DNA of 55,333 nt from an uncultured Campylobacter sp. (GCA_946221035.1 CAMIME010000011.1:1-55333); one strand, 5' to 3'. Numbered from the stretch's first letter, positions 7,591-16,904 are shown. Program-made: numbers and translations. The notes: generated by a model not told the origin, from the sequence alone.

Positions 7591-8838
7591 TTATTCGCAG
7601 ACGGGAAGATCCAGGCGCTGGTTCTCCGCGTCGGCGCCGTTGACAATGAAGAGGTACTCCGGCTTGTCCTGCGGCGTCATCACAAACGCAGGCGGGTTCG
7701 CGTCCGGCAGCACGTAGGAGTTGATGGTGCAGTCGCCGCTGCCCAGCACCGTCGCGTCCTCCGGGCCCGGCACCGCGTCATCGCGGTCGAACTCGGACGG
7801 GTACTTCACTACCGAGACGCCGAGTTCCTCGTTGGCGCAGCGGATCTTGCCATCCTGCCCTGCGTCGGTCGCGCCGTACTCGCACTTCAAGTCCTTCCAC
7901 CCTTTAAGCCCCTCCTTCTCGGAGACGACGTTGGGGTACGCCTGCGCGATCTCGGCCTCGGCGCCCACCCATTCCTCGCCGCGGTTGGCAAACCAGTACC
8001 ACAGCGCGCCCAGGGCGAGCAGGAGCAGCAGCAGGATGGCGATGATCCACGGCCACGGGCTGCGCTTCTTCTTCGGCTCGGCGGGGCGGGCGTACTGGCC
8101 GTTTTCCTCGTACTGGTACGGCTCCGGCGGTTTGCGGTAGCCGTCTTCCGGACCCGGCGCGGCGGCGCTGGACTCCAACACCACCGGCGCACCGTTCGGC
8201 GCCATGTCCAGCACACCGGCACAGGTGCGCACGCCGTCCTTCGGCGCCTCACCCGTGAGCAGTGAGACCACGCCGGCGAACTTTTCCACGTTCTGGCTGG
8301 CGACCTCCAGCCCGCTGCCCGCCTGGGTACTTGGGCCCACCAGCGTCATCTTCACCGGGGTTGTGGACCACTGCGGCTGCACCAGCAGGCGCTCGGGGCT
8401 CAAGGAACGCGAGGCGAAGCCCGGGATGCCCTTGAGGTCGTAATCATCCACCGCTTCCGCAACGGACGCGAGCAGGTCACGGACCTCGTCTTTGGTGAAG
8501 GAACCCTGCTTTTCCTCGATGAGCTGCGCAAGCGGCGTGCCCGACGGCGCCTCGCGCAGCACGAACAGCTGCCCCTCATCCGTCTTGCCCACGCTGCGCG
8601 GCTGGAAGGCCGCCGGGTGCGCCGCCAAGGTGAGGCGCTGGTTCAGCGTTTCCACGTCGAACCCGCTGTCCGCCTGGTCGAACACCTCAACCTCCACCGC
8701 ATGCCCCGTGGAGTCGGACGCGGTGTACAGGGTGGACGTTTCCGTACGGCCGGATTCCTCCACCTGGTCTTGGGTGAAGGTGAAGCCGTATCGGCTCGCA
8801 AGCAGTTCAGCAATCGAGGACGCGTTGGGCGCAGACAT
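7591..8838 (-). CDS. single-pass membrane protein with protein-kinase-like N-terminal domain
   Basis: 415 residues. The N-terminal about 200 residues have the layout of a degenerate Ser/Thr-kinase fold (LFVLREAPSGTPLAQLIEEKQG resembles a hinge and alphaD region) but show no HRD or DFG catalytic motifs, so it would be a pseudokinase if the resemblance is real. A proline-rich linker leads to basic KKKRSPW and one transmembrane helix (about 263-286), then a roughly 125-residue outer domain with cysteines near 318, 334, 374 and 414. The gene occupies the same place beside lysS in other corynebacteria. A TAGACT box 7 nt before the ATG suggests a leaderless transcript. Confidence 0.7.
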   Translation of the reverse strand: MSAPNASSIAELLASRYGFTFTQDQVEESGRTETSTLYTASDSTGHAVEVEVFDQADSGFDVETLNQRLTLAAHPAAFQPRSVGKTDEGQLFVLREAPSGTPLAQLIEEKQGSFTKDEVRDLLASVAEAVDDYDLKGIPGFASRSLSPERLLVQPQWSTTPVKMTLVGPSTQAGSGLEVASQNVEKFAGVVSLLTGEAPKDGVRTCAGVLDMAPNGAPVVLESSAAAPGPEDGYRKPPEPYQYEENGQYARPAEPKKKRSPWPWIIAILLLLLLALGALWYWFANRGEEWVGAEAEIAQAYPNVVSEKEGLKGWKDLKCEYGATDAGQDGKIRCANEELGVSVVKYPSEFDRDDAVPGPEDATVLGSGDCTINSYVLPDANPPAFVMTPQDKPEYLFIVNGADAENQRLDLPVCE

Positions 8839-8855
8839 GCCGGGTAGTCTACCCG

Positions 8856-9644
8856 CTACTCAATGTGCTTGAAGCCGATGCCCAGGGGCAAACCCACGTT
8901 GTCGATCAACCGCACCCCACCGACATCCAGCGCCCCCATAAGCCGCGCGTCGCCCTCGGCGGGTGCCGGGCGCATGGCCAGGTCCCGCAGCTCCAGGTAC
9001 ACCGGTTCCAGCCCGGCCGCGCTGAGCACCCCGCGCGCGGTGTCCAGCACCGTCTGCGCCCCGTGCTCCGCGGCGTGCGCGCCCGCCGTCAGCGCAGCAG
9101 ACAGCGCAAGCACCGCCTCCCGCTTATCGACGGCCACCAACGCATTCCTTAGCGACACCGCCAACCCGTCCGGTGTCCTGACCGTAGGCACGCTGTGGAG
9201 CTTGACCTCCATCCGCAACCCCGACACCGCGTACTGCGTGGCCACTAAGACCTCGAAGTCCTTTTCCCCCAACACCACATCGGTGGCGTGGGTGGCGTTG
9301 ATGGCCGCGATGATGCGGGCCACCTCGCGGCTGGTGTCGTCTGCTGGTTCGAGCGGGTCCACGCCGGCGTCGATACGCACGCGCGTTGAAAGCTCGCCGT
9401 GGAAGACGACGTCCACCTTCTCGCGCGCGAACACCTCAGGCACCTCCTCACCCGAGTAGGTGACTACGACGTAGGAGCCGAGCAGCGACTTCGCCGCCCG
9501 AATCAGCTCCACGTGACCCGCGTGCACGCCGGTGGTCAGCGGCACCACGACCACGCTCTTGCCCACCTTGCGAAACGCGCGGCCGTACGTGGCCAACAGC
9601 GCCTCGTCGGTGACCACCACGGCCTGGCCCGGTTCGAATGCCAT
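8856..9644 (-). CDS. panC: pantoate--beta-alanine ligase family protein
   Basis: PanC joins pantoate and beta-alanine using ATP, the last step to pantothenate. The 262-residue protein has the nucleotidyltransferase fold with an HxGH-type motif PLTTGVHAGHVELIRAAK (residues about 35-52) and VLGEKDFE. The usual PTMGALHEGH signature and the later RSDGLA-type motif (here RTPDGLAVSLRN) are altered, so activity is likely but not certain; a divergent paralogue is the alternative. Its ATG directly follows the TAG of the upstream gene, so it is the last gene of the ftsH/fol operon, as in Mycobacterium. Confidence 0.8.
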   Translation of the reverse strand: MAFEPGQAVVVTDEALLATYGRAFRKVGKSVVVVPLTTGVHAGHVELIRAAKSLLGSYVVVTYSGEEVPEVFAREKVDVVFHGELSTRVRIDAGVDPLEPADDTSREVARIIAAINATHATDVVLGEKDFEVLVATQYAVSGLRMEVKLHSVPTVRTPDGLAVSLRNALVAVDKREAVLALSAALTAGAHAAEHGAQTVLDTARGVLSAAGLEPVYLELRDLAMRPAPAEGDARLMGALDVGGVRLIDNVGLPLGIGFKHIE

Positions 9645-10346
9645 CTACGCTCCCTCGTACTTCCCCATGACCCACAGCTCAATATCGACGTCCTGCGCCA
9701 GCTCGCCGCGGCGGCGCTGCAGGTCCACGAACAACCGGCGCACACCCGGGGTCGGCAGCGCCGCGATGAGCTTATCCAACTCTTCCGGGCCGAACGCCCC
9801 GTGGGCCGCGGGCGGTGCCTCCAAGAACTGAGGCGCCACCGCGTCGAAGTCCGGCAGGACCGAGGACAGCACCTCGAGCGCATCATCGCGCACCGTAAAC
9901 TCCAGCGCCCGCAGCTCCTGCGCCGCGGCGACGGTGAGGCGGTCGGCATCGTTGATGCGCATGCTCGTGCCCCCGACCTCCGCCAGGAGCAGCCCGACCA
10001 CGGTTTCGCCCACCTCATCGGCGGCCGAAGTCACCCACACCTCACCGAAGAGGTTGTGCGCGCACATGACGATAGCGTGCGCCGTTTCCACGTCGTCGAG
10101 CAGCTGCGCGCCCTCCTCCAAGACCGTGTGCAGGAACATCTGCCGAGGGCGGGCGTAGGGCGCAAGCTGCGCGGCCGCCCAGCGCACCTCATCGGCGCTG
10201 CCCTCAAGCAGGACGAGGTCAACGTGCGCGATGGCGCCGGGATCGCGCTCGGCATCGATGGGGCGCACAATGTGCCCGGCGCGTTCCAGCTCGAACGCAA
10301 GCGGGCTCTCCCCGAACACGGCGCCCACCAGCAGGCGGGGCGCCAC
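9645..10346 (-). CDS. DUF2520-like protein of the fol-panC operon
   Basis: 233 residues. Position and segments such as MFLHTVLEEGAQLLDDVETAHAI match the Rossmann/DUF2520 protein that precedes panC in Corynebacteriales (the Rv3603c position). The C-terminal half looks like the helical domain of 6-phosphogluconate-dehydrogenase-type proteins. It is shorter than the usual roughly 300 residues, and no clear GxGxxG dinucleotide motif is visible, so the NAD(P)-binding part appears reduced. Function is not established. It directly abuts panC. Confidence 0.6.
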   Translation of the reverse strand: MAPRLLVGAVFGESPLAFELERAGHIVRPIDAERDPGAIAHVDLVLLEGSADEVRWAAAQLAPYARPRQMFLHTVLEEGAQLLDDVETAHAIVMCAHNLFGEVWVTSAADEVGETVVGLLLAEVGGTSMRINDADRLTVAAAQELRALEFTVRDDALEVLSSVLPDFDAVAPQFLEAPPAAHGAFGPEELDKLIAALPTPGVRRLFVDLQRRRGELAQDVDIELWVMGKYEGA

Positions 10347-11246
10347 CTAGCTGTCCTTCGCGTTGCGAGCCAGAAGCTCCGCGACGGACAGGCCGCCCTC
10401 CCCGCGTTCGTCCTTGCGGCGGCGCCCGGAGCGGCGCGCGGGTTCTGGTTTGGGCTCGGGTTGAGGTTCTGGTTTGGGCTCGGGTGCGGGTACTGGTTCG
10501 GGTTTGGGCTCAGGTTTCGCTGCCCGCTCGCTGATCAGGTCAGACAGCGGGTTGCGCGCCGGGCGGGTCGGCTGCGTGCCCAACCGGCCCGCGATGGCGT
10601 CCGAACTGGGCGCACCCGCGGGGCGCACCTTGGCAATGCGCATCGTGTCATCGTTCGACGGGCCCACCGACTCGCGCTCGAGCGGGCGCCACACCGGCGG
10701 CTCGGGTTCCGCGACAGGCTCAGCGACAGGCTCTGCCACAGGCTCCGGCTCAGCGACAGGTTCAGGCACCGGTTCCGGTTCCGGCGCCGGGGCGATCTCC
10801 GTAATACGGCGCGCGGACGCTTGCACCGCCGCCGGCTCGTACTCGAAGACGCGGCCGGAGAGTTCCTCAAGCTGCTCACGCAGCGCCTTGATCTGCTCTT
10901 GCAACTGGCGCAGGAGCTCCTCGTCCACCACGGGCGCCTGCACGGGTGCCGCGGCGGGAGCGGGGCGCGACTGCAGCTCGTCGATCTGCGCGAGGTAGCG
11001 CTCCTCCTGCTCCCGTGCACGTTCCTGGGCGGCGAGCGCCTCGGACGCCGCCGCATCCTTGTCGCGGCGCGCCTTTGCGGTCACGATCATGCCGGCTGCT
11101 CCCGCCCACAGCGCGAAGATCAGCGCGATCTTCAACGCGTTGGCGGAGTTGGTGAACAGCATGACCACGGTGCCGATCACGGCGACCACAAACGGCAGGA
11201 TCACCCACAGGTTCGCGTGGTCGCGGGACGGGGTTTCGGCACTCAT
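10347..11246 (-). CDS. DUF6779-type membrane protein with Pro/Glu-rich tail
   Basis: 299 residues starting MSAETPSRDHANLW. Two transmembrane helices (about 13-31 and 38-57) are followed by a coiled coil (about 60-130, with LLRQLQEQIKALREQLEELSG). A long disordered region has repeated EPxPEP units on both sides of a basic patch, and the tail has RRSGRRRKDERG. The layout matches the conserved DUF6779 protein of actinobacterial fol operons. Function is unknown; a membrane-tethered scaffold is a guess. The upstream ATG in the same frame is less likely because it would run into the neighbouring gene. Confidence 0.75.
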   Translation of the reverse strand: MSAETPSRDHANLWVILPFVVAVIGTVVMLFTNSANALKIALIFALWAGAAGMIVTAKARRDKDAAASEALAAQERAREQEERYLAQIDELQSRPAPAAAPVQAPVVDEELLRQLQEQIKALREQLEELSGRVFEYEPAAVQASARRITEIAPAPEPEPVPEPVAEPEPVAEPVAEPVAEPEPPVWRPLERESVGPSNDDTMRIAKVRPAGAPSSDAIAGRLGTQPTRPARNPLSDLISERAAKPEPKPEPVPAPEPKPEPQPEPKPEPARRSGRRRKDERGEGGLSVAELLARNAKDS

Positions 11247-11256
11247 GGCACTCACC

Positions 11257-11724
11257 CTAACCCACAGCTTCACCGTCGCCGGGTGGCGACACCTCACAAA
11301 CCCGCTCCAGAATCACCCCGGCCACACTCAGCGCTAGGCCCCCGAGCGTGCCCGCCACCAGCGGCGGGGTATCCCCGCTCGCCGCGGCCAGGGTTGCAAG
11401 CCTGGGCAATACGTAGACAAGCCCGCCCGCGTACGCCCCGCCGCACACGGCCCCGGCCCAGGCGCAGGCCTTGCCAAACACCATGAAGTTGGCCACCATC
11501 ATCGGGTTGAGCTGGGTCCGGTCGAGGCCCACGCGCCCCTCCTCGCGGCGGTTTTTGACCACCCACGCGATCCACCCCGCAACCGCGGCGATCACCCACA
11601 GCGACAGCGGCACCGTCAAATTCAGCGACGCCAACGCGCCGTAAAACCGCTGTACCAAAATCAGGGAGGCGGCGGCGAAGAACCCGGCGGCGAGCACCAG
11701 GCCGTCGATAGGCGTACGCGTCAC
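11257..11724 (-). CDS. DUF3180 membrane protein
   Basis: 155 residues with four predicted transmembrane helices (roughly 8-27, 35-55, 78-105, 117-140) and a short basic loop NRREEGRVGLDRTQLNPMM. This is the DUF3180 family member always found downstream of folK in Corynebacteriales; its role is unknown. It begins with GTG overlapping the folK stop (GTGA), so it is translationally coupled. Confidence 0.82.
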   Translation of the reverse strand: MTRTPIDGLVLAAGFFAAASLILVQRFYGALASLNLTVPLSLWVIAAVAGWIAWVVKNRREEGRVGLDRTQLNPMMVANFMVFGKACAWAGAVCGGAYAGGLVYVLPRLATLAAASGDTPPLVAGTLGGLALSVAGVILERVCEVSPPGDGEAVG

Positions 11725-12179
11725 AGCTTCCTCACCCCCTGGTCCTCCAGGCCCTCGAGCAGCTCGCTTATCGACGCTCCGTCAAGCTCCGCCTCACCAT
11801 CCATTTCCAGCCACGGCTCGAGCACGAACCGGCGAAGGTGCGCGCGCGGGTGCGGCACGGACAGCTCCGGGTCGTCGGAGGTGTAGCCCTCGATCCAGAT
11901 GATGTCCACGTCCAACGTGCGCGGGCCCCAGCGCACCTCGCGCACCCTATTTGCCTCCTGCTCGAGGCGCTGGCAGCGGGCGAGGAGCTCGCGCGGGGTG
12001 CACGCCACGTCCACGATCAGGGACTGGTTGAGGAAATCCGGCTGGTCCGTCACACCCCACGGGGCGGTGGCGTAGATCGAGCTTTCGGCCACGATCTCGC
12101 CGGCGAACTCCTCGACCACACTCGCCAGGTGAGCGCGCGCGTTTCCCATATTCGACCCGGAGGACAACACCGCGCGCAT
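11721..12179 (-). CDS. folK: 2-amino-4-hydroxy-6-hydroxymethyldihydropteridine diphosphokinase
   Basis: HPPK transfers pyrophosphate from ATP to 6-hydroxymethyl-7,8-dihydropterin in folate synthesis. At 152 residues it has the expected length, with N-terminal SSGSNMGNARAHL, the pterin-binding ATAPWGVTDQPDFLNQ and the signature RWGPRTLDVDIIW (about 86-98). It lies 2 bp after folB and overlaps DUF3180, within the fol operon. Confidence 0.93.
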   Translation of the reverse strand: MRAVLSSGSNMGNARAHLASVVEEFAGEIVAESSIYATAPWGVTDQPDFLNQSLIVDVACTPRELLARCQRLEQEANRVREVRWGPRTLDVDIIWIEGYTSDDPELSVPHPRAHLRRFVLEPWLEMDGEAELDGASISELLEGLEDQGVRKL

Positions 12180-12181
12180 GG

Positions 12182-12553
12182 TCAGAGGCGCTTTCGGGAC
12201 CGGCGGGCGACAACGGAGACGTCGTCAAGCACAGCGGGAATGGGTGCGTGCGGTTTGTGCAGCGTGATCTCGACGGCGTGCAGCTGGGCGTAGGTGCGCA
12301 GCGCGGTCTCCGCGATCTCGGTGGCCACCGTCTCAATGAGCTTGCGCGGGGTGCCGGTCGCGATGCCGAGTGCCATGTCGGCCAGCTCCGCGTAGTTCAC
12401 CGTTTTGGTCAGATCGTCGCCCGCGGCCGCCTCCGCGAAATCGAGCCAGCACACGATGTCCAGGGAAAACGCCTGCCCGAACTCCGTCTCGTGCGCGAGC
12501 ACGCCGTGGTTGGCGTGAAACGCCAGACCCTTCAGTTCAATGCGATCAGCCAT
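12182..12553 (-). CDS. folB: dihydroneopterin aldolase
   Basis: Cleaves 7,8-dihydroneopterin to 6-hydroxymethyl-dihydropterin and glycolaldehyde. 123 residues, normal for FolB. Family features visible are ELKGLAFHANHGVLAHETEFGQ at the N-terminus, the helix KLIETVATEIAET and VEITLHKPHAPI near the end, where the lysine is catalytic. The chosen ATG (MADRIELKG) overlaps the folP stop by 8 bp. Confidence 0.93.
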   Translation of the reverse strand: MADRIELKGLAFHANHGVLAHETEFGQAFSLDIVCWLDFAEAAAGDDLTKTVNYAELADMALGIATGTPRKLIETVATEIAETALRTYAQLHAVEITLHKPHAPIPAVLDDVSVVARRSRKRL

Positions 12554-13388
12554 GGGTCCACCTTTGCACGACATCGACCGCGTCGCGCGACACCGCAACC
12601 TCGTGCACGCGCACGCACCAAGCCCCCGCCTGTGCCGACAGCGCCGTCACCGCCGCGGTGGCCGGGTCCGCGTCCACCGGCGAGTGCTCCAACCCGCGCT
12701 CGCGGCGGATCTCGGTGAGGAAGCGCTTGCGCGACGCTCCCACGAGCACCGGAAATTCACCAGCGACGAACTCGGGCAGGGCGTTAAGCAGCGCCCAGTT
12801 GTCCGCGGCTGTCTTTGCGAACCCCAGGCCCGGGTCCACGGTGATCTGTTCCTTGGCCACGCCCGCGGCCATCGCGTTGTCTGCGAGCCGCGCCAAGACG
12901 TCGTGCACGTCGCGCACCACGTCCCCGCCGTGGCCGGCCGCACCGGAGGCGTCGCCGAACGCGGCGGCGCGCCAGTGCATGAGGCACACCGGCAAGCCGG
13001 TCTCCGCCATGACGCGGTACATGTCCGGGTCCGCGAGCCCGCCGGAGACGTCGTTGATCAGGTCCACGCCCTCCTCCGCCGCGGCCAGCGCCGTGGCGGC
13101 GCGCATCGTGTCAATGGAGGTGCGGATTCCCTCCGCGTGCAGCGCCCGAATCACCGGTCGAATGCGCTCTGCCTCCACCGTCGCGTCCACCCGCGTGGCA
13201 CCCGGCCTTGTCGATTCCGCCCCCACGTCCACAATGTCCGCACCCTGGCGCACCAGCTCACGCGCGTGCGCCACCGCGGCATCGACGTCGAGGTATTTGC
13301 CGCCGTCCGAGAACGAATCACTGGTGACGTTCACAATGCCCATCACCGTGGTGCGACCCGGCACCGAAAGATCCGCGACCGTAACCAC
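12546..13388 (-). CDS. folP: dihydropteroate synthase
   Basis: Condenses hydroxymethyl-dihydropterin pyrophosphate with p-aminobenzoate; the target of sulfonamides. 280 residues from a GTG 2 bp after the folE stop. Signatures are MGIVNVTSDSFSDGG (about residues 15-29), GAESTRPGA, DVSGG, DPGLGFAKTAADNW and GASRKRFL. The longer ORF upstream overlaps folE and is rejected. Confidence 0.94.
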   Translation of the reverse strand: MVTVADLSVPGRTTVMGIVNVTSDSFSDGGKYLDVDAAVAHARELVRQGADIVDVGAESTRPGATRVDATVEAERIRPVIRALHAEGIRTSIDTMRAATALAAAEEGVDLINDVSGGLADPDMYRVMAETGLPVCLMHWRAAAFGDASGAAGHGGDVVRDVHDVLARLADNAMAAGVAKEQITVDPGLGFAKTAADNWALLNALPEFVAGEFPVLVGASRKRFLTEIRRERGLEHSPVDADPATAAVTALSAQAGAWCVRVHEVAVSRDAVDVVQRWTHG

Positions 13389-13390
13389 GC

Positions 13391-13966
13391 CTACCCCCTG
13401 ATCAGGCTCAGCACTTCCGCGCGCGACGCCGCGTTCGTTTGGAAGCCACCGCGCACCGCCGAGGTCGTCGTCGTCGCCCCGGGCTTGCGAATGCCGCGCA
13501 TGGCCATACACAGGTGCTCGCACTCGATCACCACAATCACCGCTGACGCATCAAGCTTATCGACGATCGCGTCCGCCACCTGCGCCGTCAACCTCTCCTG
13601 CACCTGCGGGCGACGGGCGTAAAGGTCCACCAGCCGCGCCAGCTTCGACAGGCCCGTGACCTTGCCTTCCGGCCCCGGGATGTAGCCGATGTGCGCCTTG
13701 CCGTAGAAGGGCACGAGATGGTGCTCACAGGTGGAGTAGATCGGGATGTCGCGTACGAGCACCAGCTCGCGGTGATCCTCCGAAAACGTCTTTTCCAGCT
13801 GCGCCGTCGGGTCCTCTTGCAGGCCTGCGAAAACCTCCTCGTAGGCCCGCGCGACGCGTGCCGGTGTCTCCACCAGGCCCTCGCGGTCCGGGTCCTCTCC
13901 CACCGCGATGAGTAGCTCGCGAACCGCGGCCTCCGCGCGCTCGCGATCGAAGTTCGGGTTAGTCAT
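13391..13966 (-). CDS. folE: GTP cyclohydrolase I
   Basis: First enzyme of folate synthesis, converting GTP to 7,8-dihydroneopterin triphosphate in a zinc-dependent decamer. 191 residues with STCEHHLVPFYGKAHIGYIP (zinc Cys and His), LSKLARLVDLYARRPQVQE and the second zinc-ligand region ECEHLCMAMRG. The start overlaps the ftsH stop by 8 bp, which couples translation to the protease gene. Confidence 0.95.
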   Translation of the reverse strand: MTNPNFDRERAEAAVRELLIAVGEDPDREGLVETPARVARAYEEVFAGLQEDPTAQLEKTFSEDHRELVLVRDIPIYSTCEHHLVPFYGKAHIGYIPGPEGKVTGLSKLARLVDLYARRPQVQERLTAQVADAIVDKLDASAVIVVIECEHLCMAMRGIRKPGATTTTSAVRGGFQTNAASRAEVLSLIRG

Positions 13967-16295
13967 CTGCCCTCCTGTGCCTCGGCTTGCGCTCCTCTCG
14001 CGGCAGCTGCGTCGTTTCCTCGTCCGGCTTCACCGGAGTGGTCTCCGGCTCCTCGCCCTTCGCCTCGTGATCCGGGCGCTCGTGCTCCGGCAGGCGGAAC
14101 CCGATCTCCTCCTTCGGCGTTTCCGGGGCGGGGTAATTGCCCTCCCCCGGGTGCTGACCGCGCTTGTCGAAGGGGTTGTGGGGTGCCTGACCTGGGTACG
14201 TCCACCCCTCCGGCGGTTTCGGCCCACCGTACGTCGGCGCCTTGCCCCTTGGCGGCTGCCACTTGCTCGAGCCCTTCTCCTGCTGCTCGGCCTCGCGCTC
14301 CTTGCGGCGGCGCTCACGGGTCGCCTTCGACGCCTCCAGGATGGAGAAGCGCTTCGGCGGCTCTTCGCCGCGCTCCTTCGCAATCTCCACCGGCGTCTTC
14401 ACCGGCTCGCGTCCCGCCTGGCGCCCGAAGCGCACGTCGTGGGCGGGCAGCTCCGGTCGCACCGGCTCGATGTCGCCGAACAGCGCCTCCAGGTCAGGGC
14501 GGCGCAGCGTCTCCTTCTCCAGCAGCTTGGAAGCGAGTGCATCCAGCTCGTCGCGGTACCGCTCGAGGGTGGCGTAGGCGACCTGGTGCGCTTCGTCGAG
14601 AAGCAACTGCATCTCCTCGTCGATCTTCGCGGCGACGGCCGGCGAGTACTCGAGCGTGCCGCCGGCGCCGCGGCCGGAGAACGGGTCGCCCTGCTCCGTG
14701 CCGTACTTCACCGCGCCGAGTGCAGAGGTCATGCCGTATTCGGTAACCATCGCGCGGGCGATCTTCGTCGCCTGCTCGATGTCGTTGGACGCGCCGGTGG
14801 TGGGCTCGCCGAAGACGAGCTCCTCGGCGGAGCGGCCACCCATGGCGAAGACCATGCGCGCGAACAGCTCGTCGCGGTTGTACATGCCCTTGTCGTCCTC
14901 GTCAGCGGTCATGGCGAAGCCGCCGGTGCGTCCGCGCGCGAGGATCGTGACCTTGTACACCCGCTCGATGTCCTTGAGCGCCCACGCCGCCAAGGTGTGG
15001 CCGCCCTCGTGGTAGGCCGTGACCTTCTTCTCGTGCTCCGAGATGATCTTGGTGGAACGGCGCGGGCCGCCGATCACGCGGTCCGTGGCCTCCTCGAGCG
15101 CATCCGCCGTAATCACGTTGCCACCGATGCGGGCGGTGAGCAGCGCCGCCTCATTCAGCACGTTGGCGAGGTCCGCGCCGGACATCCCCGCGGTGCGCTT
15201 GGCCAGGGCGTCGAGCGACACGTCGTCGGCAAGCGGCTTGTTCTTCGCGTGAACCTTGAGAATCTGGGCGCGGCCCGCGATGTCTGGGTTGGTCACGGGA
15301 ATCTGGCGGTCGAAACGGCCGGGCCTGAGCAGCGCCGGATCGAGGATGTCGGGACGGTTCGTCGCCGCGATCAAGATGACGCCCTCGCGGCCGTCGAAAC
15401 CGTCCATTTCCACGAGCAGCTGGTTCAGGGTCTGCTCACGCTCGTCGTGGCCGCCACCCATGCCGGAGCCGCGCTGGCGGCCCACCGCGTCGATCTCGTC
15501 GACGAAGATGATGCACGGCGCGTTATCTCGCGCCTGCTTGAACAGGTCACGCACGCGCGAGGCACCCACACCGACGAACATCTCCACGAAGTCGGAGCCG
15601 GAGATGGAGTAGAACGGCACCCCAGCCTCGCCGGCCACTGCGCGCGCGAGCAGCGTCTTACCGGTACCCGGCGGGCCGTAAAGCAGCACGCCGCGCGGGA
15701 TCTTCGCCCCGAGTTTTTCGTAGATGGACGGGTCGGTGAGAAAGTCCACGACCTCCTGCAACTCATCGACAGCCTCGTCCGCGCCCGCCACGTCCGCGAA
15801 CGTGTTCGTGGGGTTGTCCTTATTCAGCTGCTTCGCCTTCGACGCGCCGATGCCGAACATGCCGCCGCCCGCCTGCATGCGGTACATGAAGAAGGTCAAC
15901 AGGCCGAAGATGAGGATCATCGGCAGCATGAAGCCGAGCATGGACATCAGGAACGAATCCTGCGTCACGTTCGTCTTATAGCTCTCCGCCCCCGACTCGC
16001 GCACCGCGTTGAAGATGTCCGGACTCGTCCGCGCCGGGTATTGCGCCGAGATGGACTCAATGCCCTCGCGCTCCTCCACCGTGATCGGCTCGCGCAAATC
16101 AACCCGGACACGCTGCTCCCGGTCGTCGATTTGGACTTCCTTCGCGTTACCGTCCTTGAGCTGCTGCATGACGACGGACGTGTCCACCGGCTGGTACGCC
16201 CGCGAATCGTCCCCCATCAGCGTGATCAGGTAGAGGACGATGAGCGCGATGGCGCCGATGACGCCCCATCGCATGACGTTTTGATTTTTGCTCAT
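13959..16295 (-). CDS. ftsH: ATP-dependent zinc metalloprotease FtsH
   Basis: Membrane-bound AAA+ protease that degrades unassembled or damaged membrane and cytosolic proteins. 778 residues: transmembrane helices at about 10-27 and 116-137 flank an extracytoplasmic domain. The AAA module has Walker A GPPGTGKT (207-214), Walker B IIFVDEIDAVGRQRGSG and the second region of homology. The zinc site is HEGGH (near 430) with a distal Asp. Beyond about 620 is a long Pro/Glu/Lys-rich cytoplasmic tail, common in corynebacteria and longer than in E. coli. SD-like AAAAGGG precedes the ATG. It is the second gene of the hpt-ftsH-fol run. Confidence 0.95.
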   Translation of the reverse strand: MSKNQNVMRWGVIGAIALIVLYLITLMGDDSRAYQPVDTSVVMQQLKDGNAKEVQIDDREQRVRVDLREPITVEEREGIESISAQYPARTSPDIFNAVRESGAESYKTNVTQDSFLMSMLGFMLPMILIFGLLTFFMYRMQAGGGMFGIGASKAKQLNKDNPTNTFADVAGADEAVDELQEVVDFLTDPSIYEKLGAKIPRGVLLYGPPGTGKTLLARAVAGEAGVPFYSISGSDFVEMFVGVGASRVRDLFKQARDNAPCIIFVDEIDAVGRQRGSGMGGGHDEREQTLNQLLVEMDGFDGREGVILIAATNRPDILDPALLRPGRFDRQIPVTNPDIAGRAQILKVHAKNKPLADDVSLDALAKRTAGMSGADLANVLNEAALLTARIGGNVITADALEEATDRVIGGPRRSTKIISEHEKKVTAYHEGGHTLAAWALKDIERVYKVTILARGRTGGFAMTADEDDKGMYNRDELFARMVFAMGGRSAEELVFGEPTTGASNDIEQATKIARAMVTEYGMTSALGAVKYGTEQGDPFSGRGAGGTLEYSPAVAAKIDEEMQLLLDEAHQVAYATLERYRDELDALASKLLEKETLRRPDLEALFGDIEPVRPELPAHDVRFGRQAGREPVKTPVEIAKERGEEPPKRFSILEASKATRERRRKEREAEQQEKGSSKWQPPRGKAPTYGGPKPPEGWTYPGQAPHNPFDKRGQHPGEGNYPAPETPKEEIGFRLPEHERPDHEAKGEEPETTPVKPDEETTQLPREERKPRHRRADD

Positions 16296-16307
16296 AAACC
16301 CTTTTGT

Positions 16308-16904
16308 CTAGTTGCCCGAGTACACGCGCGGGTGCAGCGTGCCCACATACGGCAGGTCACGATACCGTTCGGCGTAGTCCAACCCGTAACCGATGACAAA
16401 CTCGTTCGGGATGTCGAAGCCGATGTCGAGCAAATCGATCTGCGCCGTCTGCACCTCGGGCTTGCGCAAAAGGGTGACCACCTCGAGCGACTTCGGTCCG
16501 CGGCCTTTCAGGTTCTTCAGCAACCACGACAGGGTCAGGCCCGAATCGATGATGTCCTCGACCACGAGCACGTCGCGGCCGGCGATCTCCTTATCCAGGT
16601 CCTTCAAAATGCGAACCACACCGGACGATGTGGTCGAGTTGCCATACGAAGACACCGCCATGAACTCCATCTCCGCCGGAATGGAGAGCTTGCGCACGAA
16701 GTCGGTGAGGAACAGCACCGCGCCCTTGAGCACGCACACAAGAATGAGGTCGTCGTCTGTGTCCCTGTACTTTTCCGACACCATGTCGGCGAGCTCTTGG
16801 ATGCGGGCTTGCAACGTGGTTTCGTCGATAAGCACAGCTTCAACGTCGTCGCCGTAGCGGTTTGGTGGAACGTTGAAATCCTTGGTGTCGTGCAGCTCGG
16901 TCAT
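16308..16904 (-). CDS. hpt: hypoxanthine phosphoribosyltransferase
   Basis: Salvages hypoxanthine and guanine to IMP and GMP using PRPP. 198 residues from MTELHDTKDF, preceded by GAGGGAGA. Visible are LVCVLKGAVLFLTDFVR (pyrophosphate loop), EFMAVSSYGNSTTSSG and the PRPP motif VLVVEDIIDSGLT (about 107-119). It heads the operon running through ftsH and the folate genes. Confidence 0.94.
   Translation of the reverse strand: MTELHDTKDFNVPPNRYGDDVEAVLIDETTLQARIQELADMVSEKYRDTDDDLILVCVLKGAVLFLTDFVRKLSIPAEMEFMAVSSYGNSTTSSGVVRILKDLDKEIAGRDVLVVEDIIDSGLTLSWLLKNLKGRGPKSLEVVTLLRKPEVQTAQIDLLDIGFDIPNEFVIGYGLDYAERYRDLPYVGTLHPRVYSGN

Noticed and set aside
9399..11486. A 695-codon plus-strand frame opposite the DUF2520/DUF6779 genes
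   Set aside because: The mirrored Pro/Glu repeats read as RFWFGLG-like repeats; there is no start signal or domain.
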